A stretch of 64,000 bases of DNA from Burhinus oedicnemus (taxonomy: Eukaryota; Chordata; Aves; Charadriiformes; Burhinidae): positions 837,977 through 901,976 of the forward strand of contig VFFE01009068.1 in assembly GCA_008921705.1 (NCBI GenBank). Reading direction: 5' to 3'. The position numbers and the translations under genes were made by a program. Below are positions 45,777 to 58,403 of this stretch, one piece after another (the first letter of the stretch is position 1; each line of letters opens with the position of its first letter). The notes below the pieces were generated by a model. It saw only the letters and a list, made by a program, of their open reading frames with translations, did not search any database and had not been told where the DNA came from.

Positions 45777-47702
45777 AACACGTTAGTATGTTGATTTTTT
45801 CAGTTACAAGATAAGCAAGTGGCAGCTTGCCTTTCTAGAGACTTTGAATCTTCCCAGTCTTGTGAACACATTGCTGCTATCTGGAATATAAAATGTCCTC
45901 TTCATTACAGCAACATAAGAGATACCACTGGTACTGATGGCACTGTCTGAGAATTACCGATGTATTCATGTTTTCTATTGTTTTATTTTATGATCTTGAA
46001 AAGTAACTGCATTTCTCACTGAAATAAAAGACTGTATCGTGTTAGAATTTGCTTGCTTACCTAAAAGACACAATGATTATGAAATTAAGCCTTTTACATT
46101 TTTATATGTTTATGCTTTAATATGCTTATGATAGTTTTATAGACAAGTAAGACTGGATAGTGCATATATCATGTGACTTCAAAAATTATATTCAGAGAAG
46201 AAGAAAACCATGGCAGGCAGAAAATTTTAAAGTATTTACTGGGTGGAAGAAAAAACAGCGGAGATGGATTATAAATAGGTGTGTTTTCAAAAGACTGGTT
46301 ATTTTTTGGTTAGACACAGTTAGTTTTTGAAACTTGGGATCCTGAAGTCTATTTAAAATGTAAATACCTGTAATAATGTTGGTTAATTAAAATACTAGCA
46401 AATTGTTTCTTACTTGCTTACATCAATTACATCAAGAATGAGCTTGTTTTTCTAAAGTTTCTTCAAATGACATCAACGCTGTCTAACAGATATTAACAAA
46501 GAACTGTAGAAATTGATAAATGAAAGGTAGAATTATTTTGGAGTTTATCGGAAATTCTGTTAATTTTCTGAATAATTAATAAGCACCTAAACAAGTAGCA
46601 AGATCTCTAGATAGAGGCTTAAGCTCTGTATTGAGATATATACATTTGCCATGCACTTTTGAAGTGATTTTATTATCTGGAATTTGTTTAAAAACCAAGG
46701 CAGGTCATTAATGACTGAAACTGTCTGCTCTCTGTGATCAAACTTTAGTGAAAGGACTGGAATGTGCGTATTTCCAAATCCTGACTCTCCCAGGGATTAA
46801 ATACAAATAAGCTAACATGATCACCTGCTCTTTAAAGATGATTCCACTAATACTTCAGATGAATTGGCATTCTACCATTCCCTTTTGTCTTTATCTCTTT
46901 TGTGAACAGATGTATGACTTCTTATCTACAAGATAAGCTTACAGTTTCTCAGGACCACTGGGTTCAATTGAAATACAGAAGCAGGGCAGTTCAAGCCACG
47001 TGCAGTAGTAAAACAAGAACTTTGACTTCAAATCTCTTTTAAATGTAGTGTGCTTTCCTGTTTTCCTAGCATTTGAGGGAGAACAAGGAGAAAGAAACTG
47101 GGACACAGAAATGATTAACAGAAGAAACTGATTCATAAGCATGTGCTAGGTAGCATGTTCTGAAACTGATCAGTGATGATTTATGTGTGTTTTCTGTGTG
47201 AAGCTGGTGACGCTCCAAAGAAAACAGGTAATAGCTGTATAATATTAACTTATGTAATACCCATTATAAATGCACTGCAGTGTCAGTTCAGTGTGGGGGA
47301 TGGTTGAAATGGAAACAGTTGGTTTTGGACTAAATGGTGACAAAAGAAATCTTATAGTATGTAAGTTATTGAACTCCTAGAAGAACTATTAAATACAACT
47401 ATATCTGTATCCAAAGCCTAAATTCATTGACACAACAGAAGCATGAAATGCATGAAACTCCATGCCAATATATGTAATGTGTGCAAAGCAAATGGCTGGG
47501 AGTAGGATTAAAGAGGGACACTAAGAATTTGTTGGAAGGACAAACTGAATAAGACCATGAATAGTTCTATGATTAGGACCACCTAGTCTGGAGAGCAACA
47601 CACTTATGTAGGTTCACAAGCAAAGGCAGGATTCACATGTCACCATGAACCCCTGACTGTGGATTACATCTTTGAATTTCTGACCAGAAAAAGATGAGTA
47701 CC
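45777..47702. other. AT-rich non-coding stretch, nothing recognised
   Basis: No exon, RNA gene or recognisable transposon; possible very degraded CR1 wording near 47,550 is too weak to call. Confidence 0.5.
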
Positions 47703-48401
47703 TGTCACGGTCTAGGATGGATTGGCCACTGAGGTAGACAACAGATGCTCTTCCTCACCTCTCTTTTCAAGGAGAGGTTGGAGAGAGAGAAAGAGACTTA
47801 TGAGTTTAGAAGGAACTAAACTACTTGAATGAAATATTAATAATAAAATAAAAAGAAAATAATAAAATATATACAAAAACTGTATGAAACTCCCAGTATG
47901 ACGATCACATCACCAGCAGGCACTGGGGAAGTCCCAGACTGGACTCAGTGACGGACGGAAACTGGATTCCAGATCTGGATTCAGAATTGAGATCAAAGGC
48001 AGATGAACACACAGAGTCCTCCTTGGATGCTGGACATTGAAGAAAGAGAGCTGACCCTTTGATCCCTCAGCTTTTATACAGAGCATGAGGCAGATGGGAT
48101 GGAATACCCTGTTGGTCAGTTTTGGGTCACCTGTCCTGTCCACTCCTTCCTGCACTTGTCCACTTCTGACCCTCCAACAGGGTAAATAACAAAGTTGGCT
48201 GCCCTTGGGTGTTATAGCAATAAGTATAAACGAACCTCTCTGCACACCATTCCTTGGCATCAAGTATAAACATGGGTCTGATCACTGTGAGCATGAACAG
48301 TTTCTGCACAACATGCTGTTAATTTCCAGAGTTAGAAGAGGCTTAGCTAAAAAGTAAAGTTACTGAATGAAATTGGTCTTGTTTTACCTCAAACCAGGAC
48401 A
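47703..48401 (-). mobile_element. solo ERVL-like LTR, family A copy 3
   Basis: A 699-bp LTR. On the minus strand it begins TGTCCTGGTTTGAGG and ends near CCGTGACA. The TATA box TATAAAAG is at 48,071-48,078. Flanking 5-mers are GTACC and GTTCC, one mismatch from a duplication. It aligns with copy 1 throughout, with a deletion in the middle part (around 48,150) and a more diverged terminal 40 bp. Confidence 0.85.
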
Positions 48402-49684
48402 GTTCCTCAATAACTATCTATTTATTAAATTTAATTAGATTACTTTTTCTATTTACAAGCCTTTGGCTCTGATCTTGCAGTTATGACCCTGACATTAAGT
48501 CTTGCTGAATAAATCCTCTACTTGTTTTACCAAGACACGTGATGCTGAAGGCATGGTGATGTATGGCAGGATACTGTATACTAACAAACATAAGGTGTTT
48601 TTTTTTCTTAAGGAAAGGAAAGAATCTAGTTAAAGTATCATGTAAAGGAACTCCCAAGAGAGCTGTATCTGCAAATATGTTTAGCATGGGCAGAAGCTGG
48701 GAAATAATTTGTGCCACTGCAGAGGGTCACTGATGGATGGGAGAGAGATGGTATAGCCAAGTGTCTGCAATGGGTAATAATTCTTTTTAAAAAATGCATT
48801 AACTCACACTTTTCCTGCAAAAGAAGATGGCTGTGTAACATATTGCTGTTCAAAGAAAACCCAGAGTGCCACAAGATGCTGTTCCCTTGAGTAATGATGC
48901 TAGTTGCATACAATAAAATTAAAATGGGTAGCTTTTCAATTGCCTGAAATAAAGCTGAGTTAGTGTACAATAGGCCTTCTTAAAATAGACTGACCGGTTT
49001 TATGTCTTTGAAAATGTCTTTATAAAGGACATCCAGGACAATAATGGATTGCACACCCGCAACCCGTGGGTCTTATTTTTATCTGTAATTTAACATTGTC
49101 CTATCCGATGCTTGGTGGAAGCTGCATCTTCCCTGAAATGCACTTTCAACTTAGATGTTATTTCTTATTGAACAGGTTAACAGAAAATAACTTTTCTTTT
49201 TTAAAAGGCAAAAATATATTCATAAAAAATCCATAAAATTTAATTTCAAAGAGTAGGTGAAACGATGTGGAGCTGAATTAGTAATTGAATGCATGAAAGC
49301 AACGTTAATGAGCAGATTTAGACTGGCAGCTCTGAAAAAAACAGAGTTGCCTCTTCACAAAGCAAAGGGTCATTGGCTGTATTTCTTGCAACATAATTGT
49401 TTTTTCTGTGAAGCGAAAAAGTAGCTTTGTTTATGAACGTTTGACTGCATTTTTGGTGACACTGCCCATGAACATGCCAATAAAGAGGACACTACATGTG
49501 AATTCTTTTCATATATAAAAACTTTTTTCACAAGTGTTATTATCTATGATAAAATACTAATAACTGAACATGCCATGTCACAGACAAGGAAAAAGAACAA
49601 TGCTTTTCTTCTTGGGACAAATTCCACGAGCATCTTTTGAATACGGTGCTGAGGTGTGCAAAACTCCAGGATGCATGAAAGCAT
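48402..49684. other. non-coding stretch, nothing recognised
   Basis: No exon, RNA gene or transposon recognised on either strand. Confidence 0.5.
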
Positions 49685-51030
49685 ACTGCGTGACTCTCCA
49701 TCATATTTGAAAAGTCATGGCAGTTAGGTGAAATCCTCAGTGACTGGAGGAAAGGGAGTATCGCACCCATTTTTAAACTGGATGAGGAGGATCCTGGGAA
49801 CTACCAACCAGTCAGGCTCACCTTCATACCTGGTAACCTCAAGGAACAGATCCTGCTGGAGTACATGTTGAAACATGTGGAAGACAGGGAGGTGACTAGA
49901 GACAGCCAAGATGGTTTCATCAAGGACACCTCGTGCCTGACTAATCTAGTGGCTTTCTACAATGGAGCGAATGCATCAGTGGACAAGAGAACAACTACAG
50001 ATGTCACCTGGACTTCTACAAGGCTGTTGATACGGTCCCACACAATTTTCTTGCCTCTAAATTGGAGATACGGGTTTGATGAAAAGACTGTTATATGGAT
50101 AAGGAATTGGCTGGATGGCTGCATCCAAAAGGTTACAGTCAACATCTTAATGTCCAAGTGGAAACCAGTAATAAGTGGTATCCCTCAAGGGTGTGTAGTA
50201 GGACCAATACTATTTAATATCTTCATCAGTGACATAGATAATGGGATTGAGTGCACCCTCGGCAAGTTTGCAGGTGACACAAGTTGAGTGGTGCAGTTGA
50301 TTCACTTAAGGGAAGAGATACCATTTAGAGCAATCTTGATAGACTTGAGGAGGGGGCACATGTGAACCTCATGAAGTTCAAGAAGGCCAAGTGTAAGGTC
50401 TTGAATCTGGGTTGGGCAATCCCCTATATGTATACAGACTGGGTGAAGAATTGATTGAGAGTAGCTCTGCAGAGAAGGACTGGGGTTTATCGGCAGATGA
50501 AAAATTATGTAAAAGCTGGCAATGTGCGTTTGCAAATCAGAAAACCAATTGTATCTCGAGCTGCATAAAAGAAGCATAGCCAACAGAAAAGGGGAGTTGA
50601 TTCTCCCCCTCTACTCCCCTCCTGTGAAACCCCACCTGGAGTACTGCATCCAGCTCTGGGGTCCTCAGTACAGACAGACATGGACCTATTAGAGTAGTTC
50701 TAAGGGAAGGCCACAAAAACAATCAGGGTTGGAATACCTCTCCTATAAAGACAGGCTGAGAGAGTTGCGGTTGTTCAGCCTGGAGAAGAGAAGGGTCCAG
50801 GGAGACCTTTTTGTGGCCTTTCAGTACTTAAAAGGCGCTCACAGGAAAGACAGAGAAAGACTTTTACCAGGACCTGTAGTGACAAGACAAGGAGCAATGG
50901 TTTTAAACTGAAAGAGAGTAGATTTAGATTGAATATAAGGAAGACATTTTTTACAGTGAGGATGGTGAGATACTGGGACAGGTTGTCCAGAGAAGGAATA
51001 TTTGAAAATTTAGTTGAGCAACAATGGATC
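49685..51030 (+). pseudogene. CR1 LINE fragment (RT to 3' part of ORF2)
   Basis: Encodes CR1 RT from the region SDWRKGSIAPIFK and NYQPVRLTFIPGN, through DREVTRDSQDGF, SGIPQGCVVGPILFN and the catalytic box KFAGDTS. There the first Asp of FADD is Gly (codon GGT 50,273-50,275). Later come [12 protein letters not shown] and RLFSLEKRRVQGDL segments in other frames. The conserved DFSKAFDTV motif is degraded. It lacks the endonuclease on the left and the octamer tail on the right, and has several frameshifts. It looks older than the 43-kb copy. Confidence 0.88.
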
Positions 51031-54000
51031 ACATAATTTTTTCCCTCCATCAGAATAGACAGGAAAGTTTCTCTTATTCTCTATAAAGTCTAGAGCTCTT
51101 GGCACAAAAGGTGACTGTTCACTCTTAAGTCCACTTGAAAAGTTTTCATGCTTGTTTATTAAGCAATTAAGCAGCAGTTTTGCTCCTTAGCAACTGCTAT
51201 TTCTTAATAAGTAAGTTAACTTAATGCAAATTTCTGCCATGATGTATCACTATTTGCAACAAGAAAAGCTGAACATGTGATCATTAATTCTTTACAAACA
51301 AATGTTTGTTAGAAAGTTATGCTCCATTTCTCTAAAGGGCTTTTTGGTTGTGTGTTTTGTTTTTTTAACTTTATTAATAAAAGAGTGATCTTGATTACTG
51401 TTTTTCACAGAATCAATGTGGTTACTATTCATCATAAATTATAGTTCAATAAACATACCCTTTTCTAACTCGCCAGATATTTGTTTTGTCACTGTGTACG
51501 TGGATGAAAAGCACTTTCATATAATCTCAGTATCTTTGACATGAATAACTGAGACAACAAGCAATAGTCTGCTCAGCAGGGAATACCATTTGTTGTTTCA
51601 AATACAATAAATTATACCAAGTCATATGTATGACAGAAATTCACTAGCATAGTACAAAAGTCATTAACTCAGACTGAGACCTGGCTTATCTCCAGTGATT
51701 TGAGTGGAATTAAGCCAGTGCTAAATTTGGCCCATTAACTTCTGTATGGTTTCTGCTACACATAACTTTGTACATTCTGTACTCAAACATTTTATTACTA
51801 AGATTAATAACCTCTCTCCTATTGCATTAAGAATCCAATAACATGACAAGGAACGTCTGGCATAATGCAAAATGCATAAACTCATTAAAAATAACTAGTT
51901 TGACACAGTGGGTTGTGCTACTCAGTGACTGATTTCAAATCCTGGCTCAAGTCTATTACTTGCTGTACTGGCAAAATGTCAGTGATTCATGGCATCTCAG
52001 ACAGACCCTGTCAGCTCTGTTCACACTGTCATACCTAGGACCTCTAAATATTATCTGCAGAATATCTTATTTTAAGAAATTACCATACAATTCTCATTTA
52101 TGATATAACAGTTAATGTAGCAATATGACTGAATCGCTCCAAAGATTTTTGGAAGGTTATGAGACACTTAGCTTTTGATGCTACTTGGCCCAAAAGCTAA
52201 AAAGAGTTTAATCTTCATTGGATTAGATGAAGAAATAGTTGACTTAAATGTAAGGCACAGACTCAGTTCGGCAGTGATAGAAGTTTATTTGCTACAGCGA
52301 GGCTATATATGCCAGAGCTTGTACCCTGTACAGATCCTCCTAGTACTTTCCCACTGTTCAACATGAAGCAATACACACATCTCGTGTGCAGCTGTTCTTC
52401 TGCTACCTGATAATCCAGTGCCAGCCACAGATACCGCTGTCGATTGCTCCCACGGTTTGTTCAGTCCTAAGGCAGTCTGGCTTGACACCCAAGGACTTTT
52501 TATACCTTCAGGACTCCCTTTCTCATAGTCACTCGACTCACTTCCCATAGGTCTCCATTCTTTATTATTTGAGGTTCCTATTTACACTATTTCACAAGAA
52601 GGTACGGTCAGTCTTGAGACAAAGTAACTGTTTGGATGAACCTTCAGGAACACGTGGAGTATTTTGCCTGCCATTACTTCTGATGATGTTGATGTTGATT
52701 TTTAGTGCTGCTAACTCCGTGCTTTATCTTCAAAAAGTGTGTTGTCTTCATTTCGTTTTTGACATGGCTTATCTGCATTGATGCAGATCCTGTATTTCTG
52801 AGCAGAGCAATGCATAGCTGTAATTGTTACCAGGGCAAGAAACACAGGCTAAGGAACGAGCTCAAGAGGCTTACTAAAATGAGCCTGCTACCTCTCAGAG
52901 TATGTACATAGGTTTTTAATCAGTGGCAGATCAGTTCTTTTTCCTTAGAGTAAATCCTGTTTCTCTACTGCAGCAAACTGCATGTCATCATTCATGTCTC
53001 AGAGGTTAAATACTGCTCTTCCTGGTTTACATTAATTTTCCTTATCTGTACATAACAACGGAGGACTCAGAACAAGGGCAAATCCAAATCAGGCCTGTTG
53101 AATAATACCTGCATACACTCTTATGCTATGGTCATTTCTTTAAACACACATTTTCTGATAACTCATTATTTGGTTATGAAGTAATACAGCTGGTGCTCCC
53201 ATTTGTGATATTGTAACGAAGGGTAGCAATGTATTGATTCTTTACTTGTTTACCGTTGTGCAATTTGTGAATGTCTGTTCAATTGTAATACTGAAAAGAA
53301 CTTGACAATGCAGTTTATCACTGAGTTCTACAAAAATTGTTTGCTTCTCATCACTTGAATAAAAAAAGAAATATTAAGCCCCCAATCGACAAGAAGACTA
53401 CTTGGCATGGATTGGGCTAAGCAGTTGACTTGCACTGAACTTACCTAGTAATTCATCAAAACACCTAAAAACCATGGTACTTATTTTCCAATACCTTCTC
53501 CCCACTGTGTTGGAAAAAAATACTTAAAATAGGAAGACTTAAACTGGCAAATCCTGCTACAATGCACTTCTTTTGCATGCACTCATCACTACTTTTGTGC
53601 TATTCGACCAATGACTAGAAAGTCAAAACACAACGTGGATTTGTTTAGAGAGGAAGGATTCAAGAAAGGAAAGAACCTCAGCAGACAGAGAGAATAGGAC
53701 ATGGCAATATAATATCCATGCTTGATAGTGCTTCACTACCACTTAACAAACTATGAAAACACTCAAACATTCATTGGTTTCTAAAAAATCAAAGAGCTAA
53801 CAGAAAATCCCCTAAAAGATGACCTGCCATTCTTCATTTCCAACTTATTTACTTTCATTAAAAGAGCTGAATTCAGCATGATTAATTTCTAAAGCATTCT
53901 AGATGAATGTTAATTAGTTGCAGTATGCATTTTACTCATCTGTCAGTTTTTCTTTTCTACATGGCTGATATAGAATGATGGTAAGTAACGTATTTTACCC

Positions 54001-57000
54001 CATATTTTGCCAACTATGCTTTTCAGAAATTTTAGTCATTTATTATTGTGTATGTTTACACGCCATAGCCACACATATCATCTTGACAACTATTTTGTAG
54101 GATATAGCTGTGCCTTAGGGGGTAGACTTCATACTTTCCAATGTTTATCCTCTTGGCATCCATATTCTAGACAACATGAAAACTTGAATCTGAACTCTTC
54201 TGAAATTGATGGGTCTTCAACTGTGCACTTTTATTTTGGGTACATCCTCTCTTTCAGCTTTCCTGAAAGCAAATGCTGTTCAAATGACCTTAATTTCTAA
54301 AACGCCACCAAATACTTATCTAAGTCTAAGCTCATGTACTGTAGCCACACCCCATCTGTTGAGAATAAAGTCTTTTCCACTAAACAGAGAAGTTTTCTTA
54401 TTCTAGATTGTACTAGAATTCTTGTTAAATGTAAGAACATGAGGAATGCAGCAGTTTCTGCCTAGAATGGACAGATATTGTTCTTTGTGTCTGTAGATTT
54501 AAATATAAATTCTGTCTGTACTCGAATTCAGTCCAGTTTTGTTCCATTTGTGTACCTCTCTAAACAACCATGTAAATTGGCACAGTACAGTTCATTCAGG
54601 ATGCTTTATTCTGTGATGTTAATAGAATTGAAATAACTACATTGCCAGGACTAGGATTTCGGTCTGCCGTTTTACATGGTAAACTTGTATACACCTGTCC
54701 ATTCAATCCATGCAAAAATCAGTATCATTAGTCTTGCTTTTATAAGCCCTGCATTCAGTAGCTCTTTAAAAACTATGTATATAAAATATTCCATTCCCAT
54801 TGTTTGAACTAGAAAGGCAAGACATCACATAAATTGTCTCCATTAAAAATAAATTGAGATCTGTCCATCAAAATATCTTATTTTTACAGTGAAGACACAT
54901 GGAAAAGTCACTATTTTCAGTTTAGATTGTAATTGTCTGTTTTTCTTGATGGCAATAGCAAATGCATAATGGACAGAGGTTGTTTTTGCAGTAGAGCCAT
55001 GTGATCTCAAGAATTCCAGAGGGTTTCCTCATTCAAATAAGCACATGGGTATGTATATATGTGTGCGTGTGTAATATTGCTGTTCTCTCTTTTTGTTTTT
55101 AACATGCTGCATTGTAGAAGACCTGACCCAAGCCCTTTGCCATTGGTGAAACTACATCTGCGAGACAAAGCTCTTTAGTTAGAGGTTTTGCTGTTTTCTA
55201 CAGAACAATTCCACATAAAATATAGAATAAATAATTTTCAAAGGTCTCTTCAGTTTAGTGTAACTATGTGCATCTGATGTTATCAAAGGCATAGATTTCT
55301 GCTGTGAAATTAGTTTAATTGAGAAGCCGATTTACATTGCCCGATGCACAGAAACCCTAATATCTGTTGAGAAAGTGCAAACACTGCCGCCAAGAAACTC
55401 ATCTTCTGAAAAATACAGGTTGGCAGATGGAGACCATTCAGGACAGATGGAGACACAGGTATTCAGTACTTTCAAAACATCTAATATGCTTCTTTTAAAA
55501 AATTCATCACTCTTGCACATATTACCACCACTGGTTTTTGTTCTGGTTTTGGTGGCTTTTTGGTTGTTTTTTTGTTCGTTTGTTTTTAAAGGTTTCTCCT
55601 TTGTGGGCTGCTTTTTTAATTTCAAATATTAGTTTTGCTGCACTCTGCTTGCTTCTGGGATTATAATGAGGTAAAAACCAAGAGATCTCAACATTATAAG
55701 GAGTACTTTGGCTGCCTAAGCATAGGTGCTTAGTTCTGACTTAGGAGTATGAAATAGCCCTAGATAACCAAGGCATTGCACAGGACTGGTAGACACAACA
55801 GAGAATCCATGGAAGGCCCAGATGCTCCTGGAGCAGCAGCTAGAGGCCAGGCAGAATACAATACATATTCAGGAATTAATTCTGCTTTCTATTTGAGTGG
55901 AGGTGAAGGTAAGAGTGTAACAAATACCTTTACATGCAAGAATTTGTTTTTGTTAGGTATTATGTCTGATGACAAGCCCAGATGTGATGGTAACGTGTTT
56001 TCAGAGATAACCTTACCATAGTGAATTATACAAGTAATATCGGACATTATATGTGACAGCAATTTTCCACTAATACAGTTCCAAAACATGTTACTTCATG
56101 TATCTCAGACTTGATTTGTCTTCCAATAGGTTTTTTACACAAGTAATACTGTTTTAAAACTGTGTGAATATTTTAGGATGTTTTAGATTAATAAACATGC
56201 AAATGGTAGTAGTACCATAGTAGTATAATAGTAACGGCAAATGATTATCAGATAATAAAAAACCCCTCTATGTTTGGGTCATGCCCTCTTTTGCTCCCCA
56301 GTACTCATTTCCAAACTGTTCATATGAACAGTTGTGCTCAGGATACTTTCTGGAGGGGAACTATAACTTCCTATCCCTAAGCTAAAGCTAAAAGCAGTTT
56401 GATGGACTGGATTGCTTCAGCAAGCACTCTGATAGTACTGGCAGAACCAAGCCACACCTCACTCAGCTGCATAGCCCCAGTCTTCTCCAGCATTTGGTTA
56501 ACAGTGCTTACATTCTTCACAATGACAACTTCTTTGCTGTGCATGCAAACAAATAAACAAACAAAAATTAAATAAAAAGACTTCACATCTTGCCTTAAAA
56601 CTCAAATAAGTGTGCTGTTCAACAGCCCTGAAGTTACCCTGGGAATATTATAAGAGAATACTAATTATTAAAGAGTGTACCTGAGCAGATTTGGACCTTT
56701 CTAGAAATGATTTTTCACCTATACCATATCTTCAGACAGGGCGTAAGAGTCCATAAATCCAAGAATCTGCCCAGATAGTTTTTCAGACATGGCAGAACCA
56801 TTCTGCAGAGGTCTTCAAGCCCTCAAAAGTGCCTCTCATAAGAAGAGAAGTGCGGCCTGTCATATCAAAGACCGTGCTAAGAATTTATATGTTCACATGG
56901 CATGTGTATGGGAAGAATACAAGTGTTATATCTTGATTTTGTGGCATTACTGAAAAGCTGCCTTGTGTGAATAGACCCAGAGTCCTGTAAAATAGATTCT

Positions 57001-57984
57001 GACCCAGACATTGCCCTGTCTACTGTGCCACGTGGGCACAATCAGTCCACACTAGAGGAGGCTGGCCATGAGCATGTAAGCTAATTGGCTGGAAGAAAAG
57101 GGATTCTTCCCAAGAGCAGGTCATAAATACAGTATTGGTTAGCAGAAATCATGAGTAACAAGGTTGCTGGAATGCTCAGATATACTTTCGAACAGTAACA
57201 AGTCTTTTGGTTGAAAAAGTAAAAGTGTGAAAGATGGTGAAAATAGTGAATACCTCAGTGTTTTGAGGCATAATAATTGGTTTTGTTTATTATGAAGAAC
57301 AGTGAGCTTATTTAAATAATTCGTGTTGAAATATTAGGACGTCAATCGATTTGTTTGCTAAAACCAGCCCACTCTTGATTTTCAGTTCCAAATGTCATAG
57401 TGTCATTATGGCACAGTGGCATGATTTTCTTGTAGTCCACTGGTCACATTGCATTACTTTTATGACAAGTATTTGCATCTAAAATAAATTTCACAAAGTA
57501 TAGTAGTTATTCTACATTCAAATTTCAAGCAGAGTATGTGATCGAGGATGCAAATGCTATTCCGTTGACAGGACTTTTAACAGTAAGCAGCAAAGCTGCA
57601 TGTAGAAACATTATGATGACTATTAAAAGAAATCTCAAAGAGACGAAGAGCATATCTAGTAACCCATACCACATCATTTTTACAGGACAGTGAAGAAGTA
57701 TGCAAAACATAATGAAATTAAAGGTGGGAAAAAATTGAATAAATGAATGAAAATCAAGTGAATGGATTCACGTTCACATAGTTGAAGAAGCTGGTCATTG
57801 AAGGTTTTCTGTAGTCAGATGCTTAATGTGATTCTTTGTTTGTTTTCTAAATGTATTACCCTCATTTGACATCCAAAAACACATTTTAAAACTGAGAACA
57901 AGAGAAAGAGATTTAAGGTTGATAAGTGTATTATGATCAGCTAAACTTTTTGTTCATGCCTCCTGATGGGGCTTTGGGAAATAT
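51031..57984. other. AT-rich non-coding stretch, nothing recognised
   Basis: Seven kilobases with no recognised exon, RNA gene or mobile element. Frames near 52.2-52.9, 54.0-54.4, 55.3-56.0 kb are short, overlapping on both strands, and without motifs. Confidence 0.5.
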
Positions 57985-58403
57985 GCATCAATATATTGCC
58001 ACACCCATTTTTAAAAAGAGTAAAAAGGAGGAGCCTAGGAACTACCAACCAGTGAGCCTCACCTCCATTCCCCTTAAATATCACGGAACAGATCTTCCTG
58101 GAAGACATGTTGAAACATATGAAAGACAGGGAGGTGACTAGAAACAGGCTTTAAACTGAAAGAGAGTGGATTTATATTGGATATAAGGACAAATTTTTTA
58201 CAATTCAGGTGGTGAGACACTGGAACAGGTTGCCTAGAGAAGTTGTGGATGCCCTATCATTTCAAGTGTTGAAAGTCAGGTTCAATGGGGCTTTGAGCAA
58301 CCTGATCTAGTGAAAGATGTCCCTGGCCATGGCAGGGGATTGGACTAGATGAACTTTAAAGATCATTTCTGATGCAAACCGTTCTATGATTCTATGATTC
58401 TAT
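57985..58403 (+). mobile_element. CR1 LINE fragment with internal deletion and octamer tail
   Basis: Left part: RT wording ATPIFKKSKKEEPRNYQPVS with VSLTSIP and ERQGGD (to about 58,140). Right part: the end of ORF2 and 3' region (GTTGCCTAGAGAAGTTGTGG, then CCCTGGCCATGGCAGGGGAT) ending in ATTCTATG octamers at about 58,380-58,403. The two parts meet at about 58,141-58,150; comparison with the other copies indicates roughly 0.9-1 kb missing between them. Confidence 0.9.

Noticed and set aside
47521..47610. Possible CR1 tail wording (GTTCTATGATTAGGACC)
   Set aside because: Only a few bases resemble the CR1 octamer and the upstream sequence does not match CR1.
55776..56021. 81-codon frame with varied composition
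   Set aside because: No family recognised and no splice or promoter context; kept as unassigned non-coding sequence.
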